Shown in pieces: positions 1-7,760 of a DNA stretch of 57,434 nt. Every line of letters starts with the position of its first letter. Position 1 is the first letter of the stretch. The notes beneath the pieces are model-generated. The model did no database searches, had not been told where the DNA came from, and saw nothing but the letters and a program-made list of their open reading frames with translations. A program made the translations under genes and the position numbers. This DNA is from CAYTCZ01 sp964436315 (GTDB lineage Bacteria > Actinomycetota > Thermoleophilia > Gaiellales > Gaiellaceae), in assembly GCA_964436315.1 (NCBI GenBank), contig CAYTCZ010000005.1:1-57434 (forward strand), read 5' to 3'.

Positions 1-127
1 GCTCGGTCTGGGTCAGGCCCCGGGCGATGCGCAGTTGGCGCACGCGGTCGCCCAGCTCCGTGCGCTCGCGCGCAGTACGGACGGGGGTCTGAACAGCTGC
101 GGCAAGCTGCTCCATCGATCGCATCAT
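1..127 (-). CDS. XRE-family HTH regulator, N-terminal part only
   Basis: Reverse-strand reading from ATG at 127 gives 42 codons that run off the window edge without a stop. The visible part ends LGDRVRQLRIARGLTQTE, which matches the first helices of a lambda-repressor/Cro-type (XRE) helix-turn-helix: an R-x-L-R core followed by a G-L-T-Q turn. Family members bind DNA, often with a C-terminal cupin sensor, but that part is not visible here. ATG at 124 and ATG at 115 are alternative starts. Seen: HTH-like N-terminus. Inferred: transcriptional regulator. Its targets cannot be guessed. Confidence 0.6.
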   Translation of the reverse strand, partial: MMRSMEQLAAAVQTPVRTARERTELGDRVRQLRIARGLTQTE

Positions 128-204
128 CTGCACCGTTGAGGCAGCTGTAATCCCCCATTAGTGGGAGCTCGTCATGGGCTCCCTCGGGCGTCTGGTCGGC
201 GGTG

Positions 205-232
205 GCTCCCGCCGGGCGAAGCCCGGCTCCGC
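205..232. repeat. Copy 1 of a dispersed hairpin repeat
   Basis: A 28-bp block that matches, in inverted orientation and with one mismatch, the cores at 14249-14276 and 14433-14460. It holds GCCGGGC-GAA-GCCCGGC, a 7-bp stem with a 3-nt loop. It lies between the stop of the HxlR gene and the start of the partial XRE gene, so it is intergenic. The remaining 128-264 interval shows nothing else that I recognise. Confidence 0.6.
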
Positions 233-264
233 CTACCGCCTGGCCGCCGCGGCCGACGTGGCGT

Positions 265-600
265 CTACGGCGACGCTGCGCCGCGAGCGGCTGCCCAGTC
301 TGCGAGAGCGTCGACCGTTGCCTTCAAGCGGCGTCCATCGTCCGTAAGAACGTATTCAGTACGAGGGGGTCGCGAGTCAACCAGCCGGCGTTCCAACAGA
401 CCCTCGTCCTCGAGTTCCTGGAGCCGCGCGGCGAGCGTCCCGGGCGGAATCGAGCCGAGTGCTTGCCGAAACTCGTTGAAGCGAACGGCGCCGGCGTGGG
501 CGGCGTAGAGGATCGAGAGGAGCCAGCGTCGCTCGAGGAGGCGCGCGGCGCGGCTCACCTGATCCGGTACCGGCGCGCACCTCCGACAGCGATATCCCAT
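265..600 (-). CDS. HxlR/MarR-like winged-helix transcriptional regulator
   Basis: The 111-aa product has the HxlR-family layout. It shows an ERRWLLSIL helix near residue 23, an RFNEFRQAL segment near residue 40, a recognition region PPGTLAARLQELEDEGLLERR, and the wing PPRTEYVLTDDGRRL near residue 80. HxlR proteins are small dimeric DNA-binding regulators, often thiol- or aldehyde-sensing through an N-terminal cysteine. Two cysteines (YRCRRC) sit at residues 4-7, but whether they are sensory is unknown. The stop of lon is 8 bp from this start side, with lon transcribed toward it on the same strand, so read-through from lon is possible. Family call is firm, target unknown. Confidence 0.85.
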   Translation of the reverse strand: MGYRCRRCAPVPDQVSRAARLLERRWLLSILYAAHAGAVRFNEFRQALGSIPPGTLAARLQELEDEGLLERRLVDSRPPRTEYVLTDDGRRLKATVDALADWAAARGAASP

Positions 601-608
601 ATCTCCTC

Positions 609-2891
609 TCAGCCCGTTGCGAGAGCAGGAGCGGGCTCGAGAGCCAGCTCGAGTACTTCGTCGAGGCTCATGACGGGGTGGAATGTCAGCGCTTCACGTA
701 CATCATCCGGAACATCATCGAGATCGCCTCGGTTTCTCTCGGGCAGCACCACGTCAGTGATGCCGGCAGCGTGAGCCGCGAGAACCTTCTGCTTCACGCC
801 TCCGATCGGCAGCACACGCCCCCGAAGGGTCACCTCGCCGGTCATACCGACCGTGTGCTTCACAGGCCGCCCCGTGAGCAACGATGCGAGTGCCGTGACG
901 ATGGTGATGCCTGCACTCGGACCGTCCTTCGGGATTGCGCCGGCCGGAACGTGAACATGAAAGCTCTTGTCCTCGAAGGCGCTCTCTTCGATGTCGAGCT
1001 CATCAGCGTGCGCACGGGTCCAGGAGAGCGCGATCCGCGCAGATTCCTTCATCACGTCACCTAGCTGACCGGTCAGAACCAGGCCCTCCGAGCCCTTCAT
1101 CTCGGTCGCCTCGATGAAGAGGACATCTCCGCCTGCACCGGTAACCGAGAGCCCTGTGGCTACACCCGGAATCGCGGTGCGTTCGGCAGCCTCGCGGAAG
1201 AACTTCTGCCGTCCGAGCGCGTCCCGAACAATCGCCTCATCGACCGCCACCGGGGTCTCGATCTCGTTCGCCGCAATCTGCGTAGCGGTCTTCCTGAGAA
1301 TCCTCCCAAGCTCGCGGTCGAGCTGCCGAACTCCGGCCTCGCGGGTGTACTCGGCAACGACCTGCTCGAGGACGCGGTCGTCGATCTCCACCTCATCCTC
1401 GAGGAGCCCGTTTCGCTCCCGCTGCCGCGGCCAGAGATAGCCACGAGCAATCGCCACCTTCTCGTCGACGGTGTACCCGTCGAAGCGAATGACTTCCATC
1501 CGATCGAGCAGCGGGCCCGGGATGGTCTCGCTGATGTTCGCCGTAGCGATGAAGAAAACCTCCGAAAGATCGAGCTCGACGTCCAGGTAGTGGTCTCGGA
1601 ACGAGTAGTTCTGCGCCGGATCGAGCACCTCGAGGAGTGCGGCCGATGGGTCACCGCGCCAATCTGCGCCGACCTTATCGACCTCGTCGAGCATGATCAC
1701 CGGATTCATCGTCCCGGCATCTCGAAGCGCCCGGACGAGCCGTCCAGGGAGCGATCCGATGTAGGTACGCCGATGTCCTCGAATCTCGGCCTCGTCGCGA
1801 ACCCCTCCGAGCGACATGCGAACGAACTCACGACCGAGCGCCTTGGCAATCGACTCGCCAACCGAAGTCTTTCCTGTTCCCGGAGGGCCGATGAGCGTCA
1901 GGATCGCCCCCGAACGCCGGTCTACGACGATGCCACGCTCCTGCCGGAGCTTGCGAACTGCCAAGTGTTCGACGATGCGAACCTTCACATCCTCGAGGCC
2001 CGCGTGGTCCGCGTCCAAAACCTCCCGTGCATAGACGGGATCGAGTCGCTCTTCGGAGCGCTCGGCCCATGGCACTGCAATCAACCAGTCCAGGTAGGAC
2101 CGAATCATTGACGCCTCAGCGCTCTGCTCGCCCATGCTCTCGAGTCGCCCGAGTTCGCGGTCAGCCTGTTCGTTCACGTTGTCGGGCATGCGGGCCTGCT
2201 CGATCTTCTCGCGGTACTCCTCGACGATCGAGCCAGCGTCATCTCCGAGTTCCTTGCGGATGGACTCCATCTGGCGCCGCAGGATGTACTCACGTTGCTG
2301 CTTCTGTGCACCTGATTCGACGTCATCCTGAATGCGCTTCCGGATCTGGAGCTCGGCGAGTCGCTCCCGCTGGAACTCGAGGGCCAGCTCGAGTCGTTCG
2401 CGAACATCGAGGGTCTCCAGCAGCTCGACCTTCTGCTCAAACCGGAGATCGGGTGCATAACCACTCGTGTCGGCGAGCGCACCTGCGTCGGTGATCGAGC
2501 GAACGAATGCCGAGATGCGTCCATCGTCGCCGCGGAGCTCGAGGATCTCCTCCACCACGGCGCGGTATTCCCGCTCCAACTCCCGGGTGCGCCCGTCCCC
2601 CGGCTCGACGTCGGGACGCTCCTCGACCTCCACCCGCAGATTGCCTTCCGGATCATTTACGGCCGCGCCAGCGACGGCTCGGTACAGACCAACGAGCGAG
2701 ACGGCGCGGCCGCCTCCGGGCAGGCGCACATGGTCGAGCACCTCGGCGACGGTGCCGACCTTCGCAAAATCACTGCCGTGGCGTGGGACGAGAAGAACTC
2801 GCTCCTCGCCCGCGACATCGACGGCGAGGGTGACGTTCATATGGGGAAAGACGATGGTGTCGTCTAGAGGAACAAGTAACATTGCGCTCAA
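609..2891 (-). CDS. lon: ATP-dependent Lon protease (LonA type)
   Basis: Cytosolic AAA+ serine protease that degrades misfolded and regulatory proteins. The order is an N-terminal substrate-binding LAN domain (starting MLLVPLDDTIVFPHM), a coiled-coil middle region, an AAA+ module with Walker A GPPGTGKTS near residue 340 and Walker B VIMLDEVDKV, then the protease domain with the catalytic serine in KDGPSAGIT and the catalytic lysine in the GGVKQK segment. Length of about 760 aa is normal for LonA. I chose the TTG at 2891 because AGGAG sits 6 nt upstream. ATG at 2882 and TTG at 2915 are alternatives. An imperfect palindrome at 2924-2948 lies just upstream and may control it. HxlR follows downstream. 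Confidence 0.95.
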   Translation of the reverse strand: MSAMLLVPLDDTIVFPHMNVTLAVDVAGEERVLLVPRHGSDFAKVGTVAEVLDHVRLPGGGRAVSLVGLYRAVAGAAVNDPEGNLRVEVEERPDVEPGDGRTRELEREYRAVVEEILELRGDDGRISAFVRSITDAGALADTSGYAPDLRFEQKVELLETLDVRERLELALEFQRERLAELQIRKRIQDDVESGAQKQQREYILRRQMESIRKELGDDAGSIVEEYREKIEQARMPDNVNEQADRELGRLESMGEQSAEASMIRSYLDWLIAVPWAERSEERLDPVYAREVLDADHAGLEDVKVRIVEHLAVRKLRQERGIVVDRRSGAILTLIGPPGTGKTSVGESIAKALGREFVRMSLGGVRDEAEIRGHRRTYIGSLPGRLVRALRDAGTMNPVIMLDEVDKVGADWRGDPSAALLEVLDPAQNYSFRDHYLDVELDLSEVFFIATANISETIPGPLLDRMEVIRFDGYTVDEKVAIARGYLWPRQRERNGLLEDEVEIDDRVLEQVVAEYTREAGVRQLDRELGRILRKTATQIAANEIETPVAVDEAIVRDALGRQKFFREAAERTAIPGVATGLSVTGAGGDVLFIEATEMKGSEGLVLTGQLGDVMKESARIALSWTRAHADELDIEESAFEDKSFHVHVPAGAIPKDGPSAGITIVTALASLLTGRPVKHTVGMTGEVTLRGRVLPIGGVKQKVLAAHAAGITDVVLPERNRGDLDDVPDDVREALTFHPVMSLDEVLELALEPAPALATG

Positions 2892-2923
2892 AGTCGTCTC
2901 CTGCCTATCGGTCAAGATTTCTA

Positions 2924-2948
2924 AGTAAGTACAAAAATTGTACCTACT
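2924..2948. promoter_or_regulatory. Operator-like inverted repeat upstream of lon
   Basis: AGTAAGTACAA, spacer AAA, TTGTACCTACT: two 11-nt arms with a single mismatch in an AT-rich patch of otherwise GC-rich DNA. Read on the minus strand it contains TACAAT, a good -10 hexamer, so a bound protein would cover the presumed lon promoter. It is neither CIRCE (TTAGCACTC-N9-GAGTGCTAA) nor the HspR HAIR box (CTTGAGT-N7-ACTCAAG). Operator role is inferred. Confidence 0.5.
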
Positions 2949-2971
2949 CGAGGCGAGTCGGCGTTTGTCCT

Positions 2972-4423
2972 CTACCCGAGCTCGGCCGAAGCGTTCTCGA
3001 TGAAGTCGAGCACGGCGCGTACATCCGCTTCGGTACTGCGGTAGTTGACGACGCAGATCCGGAGGGCGTACTGATCGTCGAGCCGCGTAGAAGACAGGTA
3101 GCCGCTTCCGCTCGCGGCGAGGTCGGCGACGATTCGTGTGTTCAGGAGTTCGAGCTCGTCAGCACTGAAACCTGGCTCAACCCGTCGAAAACAGACGATT
3201 CCAAGTGAGGCAGCGAGCAGCTCCAGACGCGGGGATTCCCGGATCCACTCCTCAGCGCGCTCTGCAAGATCGAGTGAGGAGTCGATCGCTCGGCGAAACT
3301 CGTTGACGCCAAAGTACTTCAGCGAGAGCCAGATCTTGAGCGCGCGTGCGGGTCGCGTGAGCTGGAGGCCACGATCCGCGAAGTTGATCGTCCCTTCTCG
3401 CGCGGACGAATCGCGTAGGTAGTCGGGCATGACGTGAAAGGCCTCGTGGAGCAATCCTGGCTTCCTGACAAGAAGACAACCCGTCCCCCACTGCTGAAAG
3501 AGCGTCTTGTGGGGATCGAGCGTGATCGAGTCGGCGCGTTCGAGGCCCGAAAGCGAGCGCTTGCCGCGCTCCGACAGCGCTAAGAAGCCCCCGTACGCCG
3601 CATCGACGTGCAACCAGAGCCCGGAATCCGTACAGAGGTCGCCGAGCTCGTTCAGCAGATCGACTTGCCCGGTATTGGTGGCGCCCGCGTTTGCCGCGAC
3701 GAGGAAAGGGCGCCGCCCGGAGCGCCTGTCCTCCGCAATTGCCTGCTCGAGCGCATCCGGTTTCATGCGGAAGTTGTCGTCTGTCTCGATCTCGTGCAGC
3801 TGACCTTCCTCGAACCCGAGAATCCGCGCTGCGCGACTGACGGACGAGTGGACTTGGTCGGTGAGGTACATCACCGCCGAGCTATCGTGCGCGCCGATCG
3901 TCGTGAGACGCGCACAGGCGATCGCGGTTAGGTTCGCTTCCGACCCACCGCTCACGAGCAGACCCTCGGAGCCGCTTGGGTACCCGAGCCACTCCTTGAA
4001 CCAATCGAGGACGACGAGCTCGATTTCGGTCGGTCCGGACGCCGCAAGCCACGTTCCCTGGAAGATGTTGGCGCCGCTTGCTACCAGATCGCCCAAGACA
4101 CTTGGCCAGCTTGGACCGCCCGGGATATAGGCAAAGAACCGCGGATGGTCGGTCCGCTCGGAAAACGGCAGAACATCGGTCTCGATCTGTCGGACAATCG
4201 CCGAGAAGTCCTGTGGCTCATCTGGAGCGGCCTCTCGAAGGCGATCTTCCATGTGGCTTCGGTCTGCTCCAGCCCAAGCGGGTGCGTCCCGTATTCCCGC
4301 CATTCGGGCGACCAGAAGGTCGATCATCTCGTAGCCCAGCTGTCGCATCGTCTCGACATCGAGTTCGAGAGGAGACAGCGGGGTGGCCTCGGAAAGCTCT
4401 TCTCCAGTCTGCGCGGACTCCAC
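2972..4423 (-). CDS. Group II PLP-dependent amino-acid decarboxylase
   Basis: The 483-aa protein matches the aromatic-L-amino-acid/tyrosine decarboxylase family. The PLP lysine lies in TLDPHKTLFQQWGTGCLLVRK near residue 300, preceded by LHVDAAYGGF. The early HPRFFAYIPGGPSWPSVLGD segment and SGGSEANLTA are typical of this fold. Members convert aromatic or other amino acids to amines and CO2 in the cytoplasm. Substrate cannot be fixed from sequence; tryptophan, tyrosine, phenylalanine and DOPA are all possible, and glutamate is less likely. Length is usual for the family. It is flanked by lon and an ABC exporter on the same strand with short gaps, but no functional link is evident. Confidence 0.88.
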   Translation of the reverse strand: MESAQTGEELSEATPLSPLELDVETMRQLGYEMIDLLVARMAGIRDAPAWAGADRSHMEDRLREAAPDEPQDFSAIVRQIETDVLPFSERTDHPRFFAYIPGGPSWPSVLGDLVASGANIFQGTWLAASGPTEIELVVLDWFKEWLGYPSGSEGLLVSGGSEANLTAIACARLTTIGAHDSSAVMYLTDQVHSSVSRAARILGFEEGQLHEIETDDNFRMKPDALEQAIAEDRRSGRRPFLVAANAGATNTGQVDLLNELGDLCTDSGLWLHVDAAYGGFLALSERGKRSLSGLERADSITLDPHKTLFQQWGTGCLLVRKPGLLHEAFHVMPDYLRDSSAREGTINFADRGLQLTRPARALKIWLSLKYFGVNEFRRAIDSSLDLAERAEEWIRESPRLELLAASLGIVCFRRVEPGFSADELELLNTRIVADLAASGSGYLSSTRLDDQYALRICVVNYRSTEADVRAVLDFIENASAELG

Positions 4424-4481
4424 GGAGCTGACACTATCGACCGCGAAGGGCGCTCGGTGTCAGGACTAGAGCTCGTTGCGA

Positions 4482-6401
4482 TCAGTTCGCGGCGAGCGCG
4501 GGTTCTCCAGTCTTGACGACGGCGCCGTTCGCAAGAACGACGCCGTTGGCGCAGCGCGATTCGATTAGGCCACTCTGGAACTGTTCGCGGTAGAGCTCTG
4601 CGTAGAGGTCGCCTCGCGCCAGCAGCTCCTCGTGCGTACCACGCTCCACGAGCTCCCCATTCGACAGCACAAAGATCGCGTCCGCAGCGATGATCGTGGA
4701 CAGGCGATGGGCGATGGCAATCGTCGTCCTTCCAGCCATCAGCGGTTCGAGAGCGCGTTGCACGAGTCGCTCACTTCGTGTATCGAGGGCCGACGTCGCC
4801 TCATCGAGAATGAGAACGCGCGGATCCTTCAGAAGCACCCGTGCGATCGCGAGACGCTGCTTCTCGCCGCCGGAGAGCCGGTAGCCCCGCTCCCCGACCA
4901 CGGTGTCGTACCCGTCGTCGAGCTCCATGATGCGATCGTGTATGAAGGCCGCACGCGTCGCCGACTCGATGTCCTCCTGACTGGCGTCGTGACGTGCGTA
5001 GAGGAGGTTTTCCCGCACGCTCGCGTGAAACAGGTAGCTCTCTTGGGTAACGACACCGATGCACTCGGCAAGCGAGCGAAGACGTATCTGCTGGACGTCC
5101 ACGCCGTCCATCTCGACCACTCCCGACGTCGGCTCGTAGAGCCTCGGGATGAGGTACGAGACGGTCGTCTTGCCCGCTCCGCTCGGTCCGACCAGCGCAG
5201 CGAGCTGACCGGGCTCGATCTCGAAGGACACCGCGTTGAGCGCAAGGCGTCTCGTTGGCGGCCCACCGTCCGTCTCGCTGCCGTCGGATGACGGCTCGGC
5301 GGACGCTCTGGGACCCGTCGGGTATGCGAACGAAACGTCGCGAAATGTGACAGCGCCCTCGATCTCCTCCTTGTCAATGTCGTTCGCGGTCGGGGAGTCG
5401 ACGATGTCTGGTTTCAGATCGAGGTACTCGAACACCCGGTCGAACTGCGCAAGCGAGCCCTGCATCTCGACCGACTCGCGAAGGAGTTGCACGATTGGCC
5501 AGAAAACACGGGTTTGCACTGCTGTGAACGCGACGAGTGTCCCGGCTGTGAGTTGTGGACCTGAGCCGCTCTCGAGGGCGAGGCCTGCCACGAGGTAGAT
5601 CAGTGCCGGCGTGATCCCGAAGAACGCCTGGACAACGGCGAAGAAACTCTGGCCGGTCATCTGTTGACGGACTTGGAGATCGGCGAGCCGCCCGCTTGCC
5701 TCCCGGTAACGAGCGATCTCCTGGGGCTGCCGATCGAAGACCTTGGCGAGCATGATCCCGGAGGGCGAGAGAGTCTCCTGGGTAATCGCGTTCATCTCGG
5801 CGATCGAGCTCTGCGTCTTCGCGGTCACCGCACGCCGCACCCGGCCAACCCGATACGTCAGAACGATGAACAGGGGCACGAGAATCAGCGAGATGATCGT
5901 GAGCTGCCACGACAGAATCACCATCGCGATGAAGGCTGCGAGGACAGCGACGACGTTTCCTAGCGCAGCCGGTGCCGTCGACGTCAGGACGGTCTGGATC
6001 CCACCGATGTCGTTCGCAAGGCGTGACTGAAGGTCACCGGTCCGCGTTGCCGTGAAGAACGCGAGCGGCATGGACTGCAGATGGGTGTACAGGCGATCGC
6101 GCAAGTCGTGCATCACGTTGTTGCCGACCACGTTGGTCAGGTACACCTGCCCAACCCCGATCGCCCCTGAGGCGACGGCGACGGCGATCATCGCAACGAC
6201 GAGGATCACGAGCAGCTCCAGGTCGGGGCCGCCGTCCACGAAGAGGGCATCATCGAAGATCGCGCGGATCAGGAACGGGCTGATGATCCCGAGGCCGGCG
6301 CCGACGAGAATCGCCAGGACGGTGACGGCAACCTGCCCCCGGTAAGGACGAAACAGGCCGGCTGCACGGCGGAGAGTGCGGCTCTTGGGAACCGAGCTCA
6401 T
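4482..6401 (-). CDS. ABC exporter, fused permease and ATPase
   Basis: The 639-aa half-transporter has the type I exporter layout. A six-helix transmembrane domain spans about residues 20-300, and the nucleotide-binding domain follows. The latter shows Walker A LVGPSGAGKTT, signature LSGGEKQRLAIARVLL, Walker B VLILDEATSALD and the H-loop in IAIAHRLSTI. It would act as a homodimer or with a partner to export lipids, drugs or peptides across the membrane. A short extra loop rich in Ser/Asp/Gly (ASAEPSSDGSETDGG) sits at the start of the NBD, before the A-loop region. No partner gene is adjacent. Substrate unknown. Confidence 0.9.
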   Translation of the reverse strand: MSSVPKSRTLRRAAGLFRPYRGQVAVTVLAILVGAGLGIISPFLIRAIFDDALFVDGGPDLELLVILVVAMIAVAVASGAIGVGQVYLTNVVGNNVMHDLRDRLYTHLQSMPLAFFTATRTGDLQSRLANDIGGIQTVLTSTAPAALGNVVAVLAAFIAMVILSWQLTIISLILVPLFIVLTYRVGRVRRAVTAKTQSSIAEMNAITQETLSPSGIMLAKVFDRQPQEIARYREASGRLADLQVRQQMTGQSFFAVVQAFFGITPALIYLVAGLALESGSGPQLTAGTLVAFTAVQTRVFWPIVQLLRESVEMQGSLAQFDRVFEYLDLKPDIVDSPTANDIDKEEIEGAVTFRDVSFAYPTGPRASAEPSSDGSETDGGPPTRRLALNAVSFEIEPGQLAALVGPSGAGKTTVSYLIPRLYEPTSGVVEMDGVDVQQIRLRSLAECIGVVTQESYLFHASVRENLLYARHDASQEDIESATRAAFIHDRIMELDDGYDTVVGERGYRLSGGEKQRLAIARVLLKDPRVLILDEATSALDTRSERLVQRALEPLMAGRTTIAIAHRLSTIIAADAIFVLSNGELVERGTHEELLARGDLYAELYREQFQSGLIESRCANGVVLANGAVVKTGEPALAAN

Positions 6402-6658
6402 CGCTCGGGCAGCAGGTCAGGTTTGAGCTGATTGTTCGAGGAGGCCAGCTCAGACAGGTGTGTCCGTCGCGAGCCGAGGCTCCTCATACGCGGTCGCCCG
6501 CGGAATCGTGGAGGTTGCGCATGCCGAACTCTCTGAGGGTCAGCGTAGCCAACCGATCTGAGGTTCTAGTTCGGGCTGCGATCGTTCCCTCGGCCTGCGC
6601 CGAACTTTCGGGCCCACCGCCCGCGAACAAATCTCTCGCCGACCGCGGAGAGCGTTGA

Positions 6659-7024
6659 GGTGGAGGCGGCGGGAATCGAACCCGCGTCCACGGATGCACC
6701 GGGGAGAGCGTCTACAAGCGTAGCCCGTGCTTCGGTTTCGCCCGCCGGCCGGCTCACGGGCGGCCTACCGACGGCCTAGCCATCCTTCCGAAGTCCCACC
6801 TTAGGCGATCGGCGCTCCCTTGGCAGCAAGCCCGTTCGTTGACGCCGGATTCCGATCCACGGGCCGAGACCGGAGCGACGCGCTGCTAAACGATGTTAGG
6901 CAGCGAGTGCGAGTTCGTCTTGATCCGCACTTACTTGTGTTCCCGGTTGTTTTACGAGGCCGACCGGGGACCTCGGCTTGCAGCTCATCCGGAGAACCAC
7001 CCATGTCGAAACCAGGTCGCCCCC
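6659..7024 (-). ncRNA. ssrA: Transfer-messenger RNA (tmRNA)
   Basis: The 5' end GGGGGCG (7024-7018) pairs with CGCCTCC at the 3' end (6668-6662), with one G-U, to form the acceptor stem. A canonical T-arm (GGGTTCGATTCCC) is next to the 3' end. The discriminator A is encoded, followed by CCT, so the terminal CCA is not fully encoded and must be completed by CCA-adding enzyme. The tag reading frame ends at 6896-6898 (TAA) and reads GTQVSADQDELALAA if GGA at 6941-6943 is the resume codon. The ALAA end is the ClpXP degron. It rescues stalled ribosomes with SmpB, whose gene is 87 bp upstream on the same strand. The 257-bp stretch 6402-6658 downstream holds no gene that I can see. Confidence 0.95.
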
Positions 7025-7111
7025 AGACCCACGAAGTATAGCTCTAAGCCGCCGGATCCCCGAGCGTCCGACCCCGAGCGGTGATCGGCGCACGTGCCCA
7101 TTGAGCCGAAC

Positions 7112-7582
7112 TCAACGCTGCTGCCGGCTCTTAAGTGCCCGGTCGATCTGTCGCCTTGCATCGCGTTCGGCAAGCTCACGACGGCGATCTCGTATTTCCT
7201 TGCCCCGGGCGAGCGCGATTTCGATCTTCACCCGCCCGTCCTTGAAGTACAGGCGGGTAGGGACAAGCGTGAGTCCCCGCTCCTGCACCTTGCCGATCAA
7301 CGAGTCGATCTCTCGGCGATGCAGCAGTAGCTTCCGGTCGCGATCGGGATCGTGGTTCGCGAGATTTCCTTCCGCGTACTCCGGAATGTGGGCACCGACG
7401 AGGTAGATCTCGCCATCGCGAATGTCCGCAAATGCATGCCGGAGCGACGCCTGGCCACGCCGAAGTGACTTGACCTCGGTTCCGGTGAGCACGAGTCCGG
7501 CCTCGAAGCGATCGAGCAGATGGTAGTCGTGTCGTGCACGGCGGTTGTCGACGATCAATTTGGTTCCGCGCGGCCTTGCCAT
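7112..7582 (-). CDS. smpB: SsrA-binding protein SmpB
   Basis: The 156-aa product has the SmpB OB-fold signature: NRRARHDYHLLDRFEAGLVL near residue 13, TGTEVKSLRRGQASL near residue 34, and LLLHRREIDSL near residue 85. It ends in a basic tail (KEIRDRRRELAERDARRQID) that enters the decoding centre. It binds tmRNA and delivers it to stalled ribosomes. ssrA follows directly downstream, the usual pairing. An 8-nt T run in the minus strand (7613-7620) with TAGGAT nearby lies about 30 nt upstream of ATG and could be promoter-like, but I do not rely on it. Confidence 0.97.
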   Translation of the reverse strand: MARPRGTKLIVDNRRARHDYHLLDRFEAGLVLTGTEVKSLRRGQASLRHAFADIRDGEIYLVGAHIPEYAEGNLANHDPDRDRKLLLHRREIDSLIGKVQERGLTLVPTRLYFKDGRVKIEIALARGKEIRDRRRELAERDARRQIDRALKSRQQR

Positions 7583-7760
7583 CCCGCGAAATCCTATGGA
7601 CCAAAAAAAATTCGTCGAGCCGGGGAGTTATCGTCCCCCTCACCAACGAACGTTCCGCTTCCGCGTAGCGCCTATCAGTGAGGGCTCAACCTACACGCGC
7701 CCCGTGCTCGACGCAGGGGCCAACCTAAAGCCTTTCCTCCTCCGACGCAAGGAGCCGGGG

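Noticed and set aside
6661..6700. tRNA-like T-arm suggesting a tRNA gene
   Set aside because: There is no matching D-arm or anticodon arm within tRNA distance; the acceptor partner lies 350 nt away, which identifies tmRNA.
7613..7620. A8 run between rnr and smpB as a terminator U-tract
   Set aside because: The nearest possible stem is weak and about 12 nt from the T-run, so a standard intrinsic terminator is not supported.
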